Assembly (NCBI GenBank): GCA_007922225.1 | Contig: ML679989.1 | Span: forward strand, 19,179,570 to 19,243,569 | Length of the DNA stretch: 64,000 nt | Direction: 5' to 3' | DNA from: Emydura subglobosa | Taxonomy: Eukaryota > Chordata > Testudines > Chelidae | In this document: positions 1 through 35,329 of the stretch, in pieces | Position numbering within the stretch: the first letter of the stretch is position 1 | How the letters are laid out: each line of letters opens with the position of its first letter | Position numbers and translations under genes: made by a program | The notes under the pieces: model-generated | Told to the model about the DNA's origin: nothing | The model's database searches: none | Seen by the model: the letters and a program-made list of their open reading frames with translations, nothing else

Positions 1-1370
1 TCACAAAGATGACTGTGAAAGGATTCTGGCTATGTTTAATGCACACTTTATAGCTCAGAAAAATGTGGTTTATGAAAGGGCATGTTTTCACCAGAGAATT
101 CAACAACTGGGGAAATCCGTTGAATCTTTTATCTGAGCTTTACATGCACTGACAGAAAACTATAATTTTGAGACTGTAAAATATGAAAATATCAGAGACA
201 GATTAGTCTTAGGGCTTGCAGATAAAAATCTTCCACAGCAGCTACAATTAAAAACAGACTTAACCCTACACACAATTACTCAAAGAGCAAAGCAGTTTGA
301 GTTGGTGAAACAGAAAAACCAAGAGCAACTTGCCAAACTTTAAAAACAAGAAACTAGCTTAGAAGCTATAAACAGAACATCATAAACGCTAAAAGTAATG
401 ATCAGAAGCTCCCTGAGGCTAAGAAGGACAAATTCCAGGCTAACTATCAAGCACTTCAGACTAAATGTACAAGATGTGGAAAAATTCATAGCTCAAGAGA
501 TGTAGGTCCAGCTAAAGGTGCAAGATGTAAAAAATGCACAGAATACAGATATTTTGCGGTTGTTTGCTGCACCAAAGCAATCAGGGTGTTGACTTATAGT
601 ACAGACAATCAAGAGCCATTTTGGCATTCCAGAAGAACTAGTGATGGACAATGGACCACAGTTCACTGCAGCAAAATTAAAGTAATTCCAAATGAAGTCT
701 GATTTTGGTCATATTACTAGCAACCGATATGACCCACAAGTGAATGGAGAGGCTGTGAAAACTTTACAGAGAACCATGAAAGTCCTACAGCAGAAAGATC
801 CATTCCTTGCTCTTCTGAGTTACAGAGCAATTCTGGTAACAACCACTGGATATAGTCCAGCACAACTCCTAGTGGGAAGGCTGTTCAGAACGACTGTTCT
901 TACTTTGGAAAAGAACATATCTACAAAGTGGCCAGACACAAAGAGAGTAGCCAAATTGACTACAAAGGCAAAAGAGCTTATGAACGCTTTTATAACAGAC
1001 ACCACTCAGTGAGAGAACTCCTGGGCCTAGAACCTGGTGACTACATTTGTGTCACACTGGATGCAGAAAAAGGATGGAGAACTCCAGCTGTTGTAAGAAA
1101 AAGAATTCATTACCCAGATCATATGTGACTGAGCGTGACAATGAAGAAAGAGTTCAACGGAAACTGTTGACATCCACAGTTTGTTCCTCAGAAAAAACAG
1201 TCAAAAGAAAAACTCTACAGATGGCCGTTGCAGAACAGGAAGATTCAAAGACTCCAAACGAACTAGAGACAGTCATTTCAGCTAATAAACACAGAGATGA
1301 CCAAGCTGTCCTGTGTTCCAGTCATGTAATAAGAAAACCAGTCCAATTCAGAGACACTTAACAGAATGAT
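1..1370 (+). mobile_element. Ty3/Gypsy-type retrotransposon relic, internally deleted
   Basis: Bases 1-345 translate, with one internal stop, to a retrotransposon Gag-like segment (FNAHF, YERACFHQRIQQLGKSVESFI). Two CxxC-type nucleic-acid-binding knuckle remnants follow near 470-560. At about 610 the sequence jumps to an integrase core end (FGIPEEL, then DNGPQF) and an integrase C-terminal region to about 1130. Protease, reverse transcriptase and RNase H are missing, so a large internal deletion is inferred. Several stops and frameshifts break what remains. It lies in the GRIN1 intron that follows exon 5, opposite in sense to GRIN1, and is cut by the window edge. Confidence 0.75.
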
Positions 1371-2287
1371 CTATACTGAACTTTTAAAGATAGCATAATC
1401 ACGTAATGGTAGAAGTGTAAAATCCGAGACTTAATGGAATGTTAAACTGTGCTGTACGGTGCAGACACTAGGTGGCACTGTGTGTGACATACCTTATCCA
1501 TGCAGAGACCTGCCGCTGCTGGCAGGGCATTAAACTATCTTAAAGATAAACACCTCATGCATCTCCCTCTCGGGTGGCAGCTCTGTAACCAGTCCATATC
1601 TGGGACATGACAGAGGTCTCTAGTGAATGTGCCGGGCTGGGGCACTACCTGCTCCCTGGTCCACAAGATGCTGTCCTTGGCTCAGTCGCATCCAACCGTG
1701 CACGTAGGAAGGGCTATCAGAGTGGCTGCTTTGCAGACCGGGGTGAAGATGGCACCAGGAAAACTGGGCCCATATCCAGAGCCACAGGATGGGACCAAAC
1801 CCCTGGTGAGACTTTCCTGTTTCCTTCTCAGTGTATGTTTCACTATCAGCAGGTGAGAGTCACTTCAGTATTGGCAGGTGGTGGTAAGAGAAGGGGACAA
1901 AACGCATGTGTCCAGCTGGAGACATGGAGAACAGCCACAGCAGTTATAGATAAAGGAGAGCAGGAATAAGAGGAAGTGCCAGGGCATGAGGCCTACAAGA
2001 AGAAAAATCCTGGGAGTCAGGGCAGGTAGCAGAAGGGAGACCTGAGCTCTGGTGGGTGGGTGAAGGCCAGGGTTGGTCAGGTGTCTGTCTCCCATCACTG
2101 ATAAGAGCAGTACAAGCCCTCAGACACCACATGCGCGGGGCTGTTTCCTTCATGGGCAACTGCCATCTTGTTCTTTGGTACAGCTGGTCATGTCAAATTC
2201 TTCATACTCCCCAGAGGCCACAAGCACTTTCTGCTAAGGCTGGGATGAATCTACTCTTACAAAGTAGCCATGACTGCCATGCGCTCT
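1371..2287. other. Unassigned GRIN1 intron sequence; first part may be a decayed LTR
   Basis: No exon or clear repeat is recognised. The first 200 bases follow directly on the Gypsy relic and contain 'actaggtggcactgtgtgtgac', a phrase reminiscent of LTR ends in related elements. No second copy is available in the window to test this. Confidence 0.3.
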
Positions 2288-2402
2288 GCCATTGGGCAAG
2301 TCACTTCCCCATTGCTGTGTCTCTGTTCCTCGTCTGGACATGTGGGGATCATCAAACCTCTCTACTTCACAGGGGGCTTGGAGGTTTCATTAATAAACAT
2401 CC
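2288..2402 (+). repeat. MIR-like (CORE-SINE) fragment
   Basis: The sequence runs attgggcaagtcacttcccc, then tctctgttcctcgtctggac, then ggggatcatc and cacagggggcttggagg. This follows the MIR core order (ttgggcaagt..., cctcagtttcctcatctgt, ggggataat, tgtgagg) with moderate divergence. Confidence 0.6.
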
Positions 2403-2831
2403 TAATATGCTTGGAGACCCTCAGATGAAGGGTGCTATTGAAGTTCTAAGGACTATTACTGTTATTATTAACAACGATTTGTTTCTACAACACATTGGAA
2501 CTCACTTTAACCATGGCCCGGAATAACACAAACCATCTCTCCTAATGGGAGAGCCACAGCAGCACATGAAAGATACTTTAGATGCGTATGGCATCGAGTG
2601 GTCTCTCTCTATTTTGTCCCATACTTAACCATCTTGCTACTGCTAAATCCACTGGCTACTTCTTGCAGACTTATCTCGAAGGATCAGGCGTCCTCTGAGA
2701 TATCCCTGATTTCACTGGGAACGTCAGTTCAGAGCAGCAGCACAGCAGTGGGACATATATGCTCAGCTGTGAAGGGCTGAAGCAGAAGACAGAAGGGAAA
2801 ATCAAATGCTCATTTCCATCACTTAGCCTTA

Positions 2832-25950
<23,119 letters not shown>

Positions 25951-27130
25951 GGTGCTGCGGGGCCGGGGGCCGGGCTCGGCGCCGGGGCCCGGCAGCCCCT
26001 GCCCGGCCGGCTCAGGCCAGCCCGGCGCCGCCGCCGCCNNNNNNNNNNNNNNNNNNNNNNNNNNNNNNNNNNNNNNNNNNNNNNNNNNNNNNNNNNNNNN
26101 NNNNNNNNNNNNNNNNNNNNNNNNNNNNNNNNNNNNNNNNNNNNNNNNNNNNNNNNNNNNNNNNNNNNNNNNNNNNNNNNNNNNNNNNNNNNNNNNNNNN
26201 NNNNNNNNNNNNNNNNNNNNNNNNNNNNNNNNNNNNNNNNNNNNNNNNNNNNNNNNNNNNNNNNNNNNNNNNNNNNNNNNNNNNNNNNNNNNNNNNNNNN
26301 NNNNNNNNNNNNNNNNNNNNNNNNNNNNNNNNNNNNNNNNNNNNNNNNNNNNNNNNNNNNNNNNNNNNNNNNNNNNNNNNNNNNNNNNNNNNNNNNNNNN
26401 NNNNNNNNNNNNNNNNNNNNNNNNNNNNNNNNNNNNNNGCCACCAGCCCGCCCGCCGCAGAGCCGCTGCGCCGCCCGGCCGAGCCCAGCCGAGCCCCGCC
26501 GGTCCCGGCGCTCCTGCGCCACGCCCCAGCCGGCTGCGGAGGCTCCGCTGCTCTCGGGGGTCTCGGGGGGGCGCCCGCCCCTCTCCGGCCCCCTCCGCCC
26601 GCTGTCCTGCGCCGGGCACCGACACAGCCCCCCCCCGCCCGGCGGGAGACGCTGCCCAGCCCCGGGTCGCTGCCTGCCGGGAGCCGCTCCGAGCCCGCTT
26701 GCCTCTGCTCGGCTCCTGCCGCTCTTCCCAGAGACCCCGGCTGGCACCAGCCCCACAGCCGGGCTCCCCCCGCCTCCGCTCCGCAACGCAACGCAACGCC
26801 CCGCTCCCAGCCCCAGCCCCAGGACGCTCCGGGACCGGAGCCCTCCTGATGAGGTCACTGGGCGGGTGGGTGGATAGACAGACAGACAGACAGACAGACG
26901 GAGCCGGTGTGTGCGGGGTCGGACGGGCTGGTGTGTGGCTGAATAGCTCGACCGATAGCTAGCTGGCAGGACGGGGACAGACCCACAGCTCAGCGCTGTG
27001 GTCTGGGGAGAGGCAGGGGGACACACCGCTGGTGCGCACGGCTACAGGCCGGCCCGTCTATAGACCGATCCCTGGAACTCGTTCTGTCCTAAACTCCTTC
27101 ACCTCGGGAACTAAAGTGGGCTCGGTGCGC

Positions 27131-30100
27131 CTGCCAGCCCCCGAAAGCCGTGCTGCTCCGGGGATGGGGGTCCCCCCAGCACTTGGCTCTCCTGGGTTGC
27201 CCACCCAAGTTCTCTAGGCTCGAGGCGAGTCCGGCAGAAGAGCTAAAGGAAAGGGGGAATGGCAGGGACTAGCAAGGGATGTGCTTTGGCTTCCAGAAGC
27301 TGTGCACCTCCCCCCCCCCCCCCACACACACACACACACACACTCACTGTAAAACACTTTGCACTGCTCCGGAGGACACAGGGTTAATGCACACTTAGGA
27401 GGCCAAGCTAAGAAAGTGCCTATCCACAGCACAGCTTGGGGCCTGGCAGACAAACAGGACATCCCATGGTGTGAGGGCAGAACCACAGCCAGGGGCCAGG
27501 CTCTGGGCGGTGGCACCTGGAAATTGGTTGGGCTGTTTTGAGGGTTTCGCAGGCCCAGAGTGGCAGTCTGGGGATCGGGAGGGTTTCTGGAGGTGGAGAG
27601 AACCGGGGCTCTTGGCTGATGATTATTCTGCCCCGGCCCAGCGTTACCAGCCGTCCCATGCCACCTAGATCCTGCCTGCTGCTTCCCAATGGGACTACCC
27701 AGGTGAGAAGCCAACCCGTGGGAGCTGTGTGGGCCATGAGTGCCTGCGCCTGGCGTGAGGGAGGGTGGGTGCTTGCAGTGGACGGGCGGGAGGGTTGCAG
27801 GGGCAGAAGGGATTAGGAAAGGAGGTCAGGTCTTTTACAGCCAGGAGGGAGCACTGGTGCAGGTGCTGAGGGCAAAGAGGAATGGGGAGACGAGGCCATG
27901 TGCACGCAAGACTCCTAGGCAAGTTAAGGGTTAAGCCCTAACACAACCACAGTAGAAAGCAGAGTGATGCTGTCTTGTGGAAGCCCATTTAATTCTGTAT
28001 TGATCTGGGACTCACTGCCTGCCTTTTTACGGCACATTTGGTGCGCTGCATATTCCTATTCCCTTGGCGGGACACAGCTGCATGAGGTGTCCTGTGGGCA
28101 AAGGCCCCTGGATCTGAAGGGTTCCTCAGTTTGCAATGCCTCTGAGCAACACGTGAGGGGCACCCTTTAAAAAAATGGGGTTGGGTGAATGGAGCCCAGA
28201 GAGAATTAGTGTGAATGCAGGAGGGGAGTAGGCTGAAATTCACCCCAGTGCAGGGGGCAAGCCCTAGGCCTATACACCTCTTAGCCATGTAGGCTTACGG
28301 GAGACTTACCTGGTGCCTAGCTTTGCACTGGCCATCTGACCGGGGGGATGTTGCCCTCTGTCTGCTTTAGCTAACTGCTGCAAAGCCAGCTGGAGCATGG
28401 AGTAATTGGCCCTGAATGCAGGGCTCCCCAAGTGCCGTAGCATTTTGGGGTGAGCCAGTGAAACCATTTTTCTCTCCTTTCCCCCCTAATGTTTGCTCAG
28501 GGCCACTCTCAGGATCCCAGGGTTGGCCAGTTAGGGGCTGTCTTGGGGTGCCCTTAAACTCAGCTGACTTGTTTGGGAGGGGGAGGTTCTCTGGGCCACC
28601 ACTAGCCTCCTGCCACAGGGGAAGTGGGGCGCCAGTGGTTTGTGCTGGGTTCATCCTTCTGAAAGTGGGGCTGAACTGACGGTTCTTCAACGGCTGCAGT
28701 CTCAGCTTAGAGATCGAGGACTGACCGGGACTGGAAACCAGGCCACCCTTTCACCCCAGGAGCAGCTCTCTGCAGGCCGAGGACGAGGCAGATGGGCGGG
28801 TTAGTTAGTCACAGCTTGTTCTCTGGTTCCATGGATTTTGCTTTCCGGAGCTGTCAATTTGGCACCATGCAGCTGCAATGAATTAACAGAAAAATGTGAA
28901 CCCAGGAGAATGCAGAGCCCTGCTCTTCTAAATGCATGGGCCAAAAGCCATCAGCCTCCGCACTGTATACCATCCAAAAGAGAGAGCACCAGGAGCACTG
29001 CAGAGAAAAAAACACCTCCAGATATTTTTACATCAGTCATTTCCAGAATACCGCCCCAGCCCACCGCGGTGCTCCCTCAGAACAAATGAGTGGGAGATTA
29101 TTTTCCCCAATGCAAATTTTTCTGCTGACGTCTTTAAAGGGCAAGTTGCTATGGAAACAGTTTTGCCAGCGTCCCATGTTCTCAAAATGTATTCGGCAGA
29201 AAAGGCTGAAGCAAAATGGCCTTTGTGTAAAGATGCACGATCTGGAAGGTGGAGGGAAGCGCTGCTGTAAGGACCCTTTCCAGGTGACGGCCCACACTGC
29301 CGAGGCTTTGGGGTGCATTCAGCCATGGAAGAATGCACACAAAGATGATGTCAGCTATGGTGTTCCCAGTCAGAAAACAAAGATGGCCCCTGCTCAGTTT
29401 AATCCCTGCCCAGCTTTGTGTGGAAATGCATACAAATCCCAGCAGCACTCTCAGGAACGCACTAAAGGCAAACCATGCACTAGGGACACCGAGTCACGTT
29501 TTACCCCTTGTGCTATTTCTGCTCTTCAGAGCATGGACATGCGGAGCTTGTGACATCCTGAACGGCTCTTCCCACCCAGCGTGCCCGGCGAGATGCCGTT
29601 CAGATCAATTCCGCTGTTCTGAACTCCAGGGGAGGCAAAGGATGCAGGGAAGCAGCCGGAATTGCACTGTGCATCCAGATTGCAGGCAGCTGATTGTATC
29701 CCTCTTTTCTAGCTGCGTGGGGCACTTGTTCTTTGGGACAAAGGCCATGTATTGATAGGGGTGCATACAAGCCCTCATCCTGAGCAGAGTCCCAGAGCAC
29801 CACGGTAATAGAGCTCCTTCCTGTGCCAGTTCTACATGAAAAATGTGAATCAGAATGAGCAGAACGTGCATATTTTAACACAGGGCGTGAAATTCAGGTC
29901 CCAAAGAACCAAACAGTGACCGACTCATCCAACATGGGACAGCTAATGACACCCAGTGAGTCCACTCAGCAGCTTTATCCTGTGCCAAATCAGAGAACCC
30001 AGAGAGCGTGGTAGAGTAACAAAAGTAAGAGCTGACCAAGGCTGGGGGTACACCAGGACAGGGAGGAAAAGGCAGATCTGGGAAACATTATCCAGCTTGC

Positions 30101-30868
30101 CTCCACTTTCCATATAAACCCTCTAGCTCCATTAGCTTATGGAGTCACATGCAATACAAGGGGAAGGAGGAGGAGTCCCCAAGGATCCTTTCATGCTGCC
30201 CATGAATCCAGCATGGACATGCCAAGAGAATGGGGCCTGTCTTTTGTTTCTCCCCTCTGGGCCGTTCTCTTCTTCATGCCTGCAGAGATGAATATGCCCG
30301 GCAGACAGCATTCCAGTGCCTGCTTCCCTCCCAGGCCGTGTCTCCAGCTGAGTTGCACTCTCCCTGCATCAGAGAGAGTGAGATCACAAAGTGCAGAAGG
30401 CATCACCGCGTGACACCCTGACCTGCTGTGTCCTCCAAGTCTTTGATCATTTGAAGACACCTAGGTGCACCAGGGGAGTTTTCTCAGCATGGCACTTATG
30501 TAAACAGCAGCCCCAACCACAGCCACGAGCTGGTTAGCCTTGTGGGAACCGTTTGCAGAGAGTGCAAAATCTTTCTTCCTGCCCCTGCAACCGCATTAGC
30601 CACTCAAGGTGGTTGTGTTCGCTGCCTGTGTGACTGCTTTACTGGCTCTCATCAAAGCTGTCTCAGCACTGATTTTCAGTTGAGTTACAAACACTTAACA
30701 CACTGACACACCAGGGAATGTACAAGAAGATGCATGCCACAGTCCCATTCTTCATGGCCAGCAACACTTGGAACAAACATGCTGGGGACAACAGTATGCA
30801 AATAACATTCATGCCAAAGTTCCCCATTCCCTCTGCACAGTGTAACTCCTGATGCAGGCTGGATGTGT
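27131..30868. other. Intergenic region upstream of GRIN1: no gene recognised
   Basis: It contains a C run and (AC)n microsatellite at 27309-27343. A stretch at 28930-29560 has few stops on both strands (longest frame 205 codons) but no family resemblance. No confident repeat and no exon with supportive splice sites were found. Confidence 0.4.
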
Positions 30869-31184
30869 GGGACCAGATCCTCAGCTGGGTAAATTAACAT
30901 AAATAGATTCATAGGTTCCAAGGTGAGTAGGGACCATTATGATCATCTAGTCTGACCTCCTGTATAGCACAGGCCAGAAAACTGCCCCAAAATACAGCAG
31001 CTCCTACAGCAGATATTTTAGAAAAACACCTAATCTTGATTTATAAATTGCCAATGATGGAGAATCCATGATGACCCTTGTTTAATTGTTCCAGTTGTTA
31101 ATTACTCTCACCATAAAAATTTACGCTTTATTTCCATTGACTCATCAATCCATTGACTTCAGGGGAACAGCTGAGGATTGGGTC
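30869..31184. repeat. Hairpin MITE split by a CR1 insertion
   Basis: The left half is at 30869-30901 (gggaccagatcctcagctgg). A CR1 3' fragment in minus orientation occupies 30902-31140 (gattcataggttccaaggtg, gatcatctagtctgacctcc). The right half, ccattgacttcaggggaaca then gctgaggattgggtct, resumes at 31147-31184. The CR1 insertion is therefore younger than the hairpin element. Confidence 0.65.
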
Positions 31185-31984
31185 TGCTCTGCTGCAGCTG
31201 TGGACAGAGCAGGGAAGAGGCAGGAATTGCTTTCAGATCTTCAGCTAATTTTTGTGAGACAATCTCCATTGTGCCTGAATCTTCCAGCCCGGTTCAGAGT
31301 GCTGGGGTCGTGTTCTGGCTAAAGCAATCCTAGCACGAGGCTAGAAGCATGTGGCAGGGGGAGACACCTGCTCTCTGCACCCCAACAACTCCTCCTGCAT
31401 AGCCCCTATCTGTCTAGAGCCCTGAGTTTAGATAGGAGAGGTAGAATGAAAAGCACAGCACACCCCCTCTGAAGGGATGTGCAGGTATAAAACTCTGTCT
31501 TGGAAATCTGGTAAAGCATGAAGATGAAAGGACAGATTAGAGGAGCTCCTCTGAAAATTATGTTGCCAAATTTGAACATTTTAGCTATTTGGTTTAATCA
31601 GGTCAACAGGAATGTCTGTTTAAATGTAGCTTATAACATCAAACCAACAAGACAAAGGAAACCAGGACCAAGACTCTCAACTCACCATCAATGACATACG
31701 TTAGCCATTTATTTTCTTTCTTTGACAAACCACTCCTGTCTACAAACCAGCCCTCAGAAAATGGTTGGCTGCAGATTACTTAAACAAAATCAATTACAAT
31801 CTATTGTACTTCTATAGTGGCTTTCCTACCCAGGGTTCAAAGTACTCTGAAACACTGGGGTGAAATCCATCCCTGCACAGAGGACCAGCTGAAGTCCCGA
31901 TGGGCTGGAGTGGGTCGCAAATGCAGTACAGTTCTTGGGCTGGCTCATTACACAGGAGTGAATTTTGCCCACTAATGAACTAAG
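31185..31984. other. Intergenic sequence, nothing recognised
   Basis: No exon or repeat family identified with confidence. Confidence 0.35.
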
Positions 31985-32100
31985 CCTTACAACCCAACTC
32001 CCATCTCCATTTGACAGGTATGAGACCTGGGGCACACAGAGACGTGACTTCCTCTAGGTCACAAAGAAAGTCAGTTGCAAAGCCAGGGACTCCATAAAAC
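31985..32100 (-). repeat. MIR-like (CORE-SINE) fragment
   Basis: The phrases catctccatttgacaggtat, gagacctggggcacacagag and aggtcacaaagaaagtcagt follow the reversed MIR core order. Confidence 0.55.
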
Positions 32101-32365
32101 AATACAAATATTGATGGTTTATTGTATAAAGACCACTGAGTTACTAAGTAAAACATGGGCCATCTGGATGCGATGACATTTTTACAAGCAGCCATAATGA
32201 AAAAGGCTTAGATTTCATTAGTGCGCACGTGAAGAGTTCCAGTTCATACCAAGTTATTTGTAGTGCAGGGCTATTTCCATTGCTACTATTTCCATGGCTT
32301 GTTTATAACTGCCCATAGTCCAACAGAAACAAGATGAAGGAATTTCCCTAGTTTAGCTAAGGAGT

Positions 32366-32690
32366 TAAATTGCCTGGCTTAATTGCCAATAGCTCCAGCT
32401 GAAAGTTTGGGTCAGTGTGATACCAGCTGATCTGACAAGAACTAATCTCATGGAGGATAAATCCATCAATGGCTATTAGCCAAGATGGGCAGGGACGCAA
32501 TCCCGTGTTCTGGGTGTCCCTAGCCTCTGACTGCCAGAAACTGGGAGTGGACAACAGGGATGAATCACTTGATGATGGCCTGTTCTGTTCATTCTCTCTG
32601 AAGCACCTGGCACTGGCCAGAGTTGGAAGACAGGATACTGGGCTAGATGGACCATTGGTCTGATCCAATACAGCCATCCTTATTAAAACA
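32366..32690 (+). repeat. CR1 LINE 3' fragment
   Basis: It contains ccatcaatggctattagcca, then aggatactgggctagatgga and ccattggtctgatccaatac, and ends near agccatccttatt. This is the sense-strand 3' end of the CR1 type also seen inverted at 11756 and 47198. Confidence 0.85.
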
Positions 32691-32939
32691 ATTCCCTCAG
32701 AGAAGTGGCCATTTTCCAGGAGGCCATCAGCTGTGTGCAGTTTTGGAGGCGGTTAAAACAGGGGTCACTACTCCAGGAACTGGGGAGAGTTTCTAGAAGC
32801 CAGGGAAAGGAATAGTTCAGGGTCCCGTCAGACAAGACTTGTGACCTGCCCCCTATTCCCAGATGATGGAACCTGCCCATTCCTCCCAGACATGCACCCT
32901 TCATGCAGCCTGCCTCTGTTTCCCTGCCTCACATCACCA

Positions 32940-33065
32940 TGATCATGTAACGTGTAGATTGCAGCTGCACCAGGACACAAGCCAGTCAGCATCCCATCGT
33001 GCCAGGCACTGTACAGACACACAATAAATGACAGAACCTGGCCCACAGAGCTCACAGTCTTGAGA
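32940..33065. repeat. Dispersed short repeat (CORE-SINE-like tail)
   Basis: The phrase tgccaggcactgtacagaca, followed by acctggcccacagagctcac and agtctt, is a common amniote SINE tail. The exact family is not resolved. Confidence 0.45.
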
Positions 33066-33635
33066 CAGTGAGTGGTTCTCAATGGTTCGGGGCTCAGAAT
33101 CCATTTATAAACCTTGATAGGCTGTTGTGACCCAGTGAATAGCTTTAGTGAAAAAAACAATTGGCTTGTTGAATATTTCTTACCCCGGATACATAATCTA
33201 CGCATTGTCAACATTCCACCACGGCTCCTATCCCTGGCTGGGCTCCGCTCCCCGCTTTGGGCATTACAGGTTCACAGTGCAACTCAGGTTTGGCCCAGCT
33301 GCCCCTCTGCCATGATGACCATGAAGGCCAAATTTGGGTGAGTGGCATAGTGACCTGGCAGTCATTGTGATGGAGGGGCGGCTGGACCAATCCTGGGTGG
33401 TGCTGTGACCTCATGCACCAAGTCACATCACCCAGAGTGGGGAGCTGAGTCCAGCCAGCCCTGTGGGACCAGAACGCCGGAGCTGCCATTATGAGGTGAG
33501 TGCCAGAAAGGCTCTGCAACACCCTGCAGCCTTCCTCCCCCAAGGGCAAGACCCAATCCCCTCCCCCCCGGTCCTCCCAGGCGAGCCAGTTTGGGGGGCG
33601 CAACCCATGGAGTGAGAAACCCGGGTCTAAGAGAC
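33066..33635. mobile_element. hAT-Charlie-like non-autonomous DNA element (tentative)
   Basis: The left end gtggttctcaatggttcggg and the inverted right end cgggtttctcactccatggg resemble the CAGTGGTTCTCAACC-type termini of hAT-Charlie elements. No transposase frame. The internal sequence is GC-rich and unassigned. Confidence 0.4.
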
Positions 33636-33699
33636 GATGTAAGGGATGGGCAAAATGGACAAAGGGCCAGAGGGAGTGGGGGAGATGAGTAAGAACAGC

Positions 33700-34240
33700 A
33701 GGTGGTGTGCGTTGCTCAGCCAGTCAGGAGCAGGGACCACGACTTGCCTCTGCCTAGCTGAGTTCAGCTGAGTTTGAGGAGACCTTGAAGGAAGATAAGA
33801 TGGGAGCTTTATGGATTTGGACAGGGAGATTTTCCCACTTGAACAGTGCAGATTGGGAGAGAGAACAAAAGTGCTGGTGGGAGAAGTGGGCAATTGAGGC
33901 CAGCATTATTGATGCAGTGAAGGCAGGAGTCAACCTAGCAAAGAGAGAGCAGGTTGGGTAGCAGGATGGGTCTGGGCTGTGAAGGGCTGTAAGGTAAGGA
34001 CAGGAAGCTTGGGTTGGATGGGGTGGAAGAGGAGGAGAGACTTGCAGAAGGGATGACATCATCAGAGCAATGAGCTGAGAAGACAATCCTAGCAGCAGCA
34101 ATTTGAACGGACTGGAGGGGCTTGCGGTGAGAGGCAATGAGGCTAGAGAGGAGGAGGGTGCAGTTGTCAAGGTGCAAGATAATCAGGGTTCCTGGTCATG
34201 AGGAAAGAGAGGAAAGGTCAGATCTTGGAGATCTCGTGCA
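33700..34240 (-). repeat. L2/CR1-clade LINE fragment, reverse transcriptase C-terminus
   Basis: The minus strand contains MHLDNCTLLLSSLIASHRKP followed by LQSVQIAAARIVFSAHCSDD, matching the 'LDYCNSLL...LQ.VQNAAARL' end of L2-type reverse transcriptases. Frameshifts follow. Confidence 0.65.
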
Positions 34241-34375
34241 GGAAGAGGTGTCATGAACTTATCACATTCTTTTTTGAACCCCGTTATAGTCTAACATACC
34301 CCGGCAATGAGTTCCACAAGGTGACGGTGCGTTGTGTGAAGAAATACTTCCTGATCTCAGTTCTGGTGCTACAGA
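34241..34375 (-). repeat. CR1 LINE fragment
   Basis: ttttttgaaccccgttatag, then ccccggcaatgagttccaca and aagaaatacttcctgatctc, match the inverted CR1 3' region just upstream of the tail. Confidence 0.65.
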
Positions 34376-35329
34376 AGCCGGGAGGGAATTGCAGGGAAAG
34401 TCCTGCTTGCCCATGCAGTCCTGGTCTGGAGCATGCTCAGAACAGATAAATCTTTGGAGATTTTTGCTGCCATTCTTTAACAAATCTCTACTGAGCATGT
34501 GCAAATAGTGATTTTCAGAGGCTTATCATCTGGCCAACTTTGTGTGGATTTCTATGAAGACAGCAAATTGACCATCTCACTGTCCAGACCCTGCCAAATT
34601 TCAAATCCCTGCTCCAAAGCATGGAGGAATTAGAACTTCTTAACTAAACAATTGTAAGAATTGTTTAACATGTATTTGTCTTTAAGCTGGGTCACTGAAA
34701 CCATTTTGCATCAACTTTCCAGAAATAAATCCAGTCTGACTGGATTGGACTTTGAGTTTGGAGAATTTCAGCCCAAATGGTTTGGCAAAGTTACACGCAA
34801 CTGAAAACGGGGTCTTATAACTGACCATGTTGTGTTAAGTTTGATTGACTATAAGTGGGTCCGAGACTCAAAGGTGTTCACGTGATCCAGTCCCTGTACC
34901 ATAGCATAAACAGTTACAGTTGGTTCAGGGTTTTGAGTACAGAGACTTTAGCCTGATTAGTCCCATGGCAACAACCACCATTAAATATCTTCTATTAACG
35001 AGCCAGAGAAAGTAGGACAGGCTGGTTAAAAAGCATTGAACTGTAAATTATTTTTTAAAAGATTTTAGTTTAACGATATCCCTTAGTCCCCTTCCGTTTA
35101 GCTGGAGGGAGTTTTTGTAGAGACACCCCACCCTCATTAGACAGTTTGTGAGATGATATTTAAAATGGTCCTTTTGGGGAAGAAAGAAGAGGTTAGTTGA
35201 GATGGGCTGGAGCTGTTCTTGTTACTGTTGTTAATGTGTGATTCTGTTTCCTTGACGACAAAAAAAAGACAAATACGAAAGGGGAGAAAATAGAGCAGCC
35301 AAGATAGAAAATGCAGCTTCTTTAAGTAA
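34376..35329. repeat. Unnamed dispersed repeat, partly shared with 15120-15165
   Basis: 34780-34826 (gtttggcaaagttacacgca, actgaaaacggggtcttata) closely matches 15119-15163 (ttttggcaaaactataagca, attgaaaacagggtcttata). The family and its boundaries are not known to me. The rest of the interval has no recognisable gene. Confidence 0.45.

Noticed and set aside
26439..27030. REST/RE1 silencer site expected for a neuronal promoter
   Set aside because: Only partial half-sites were found by eye; the real site could be in the assembly gap. A matrix scan of gap-filled sequence would decide.
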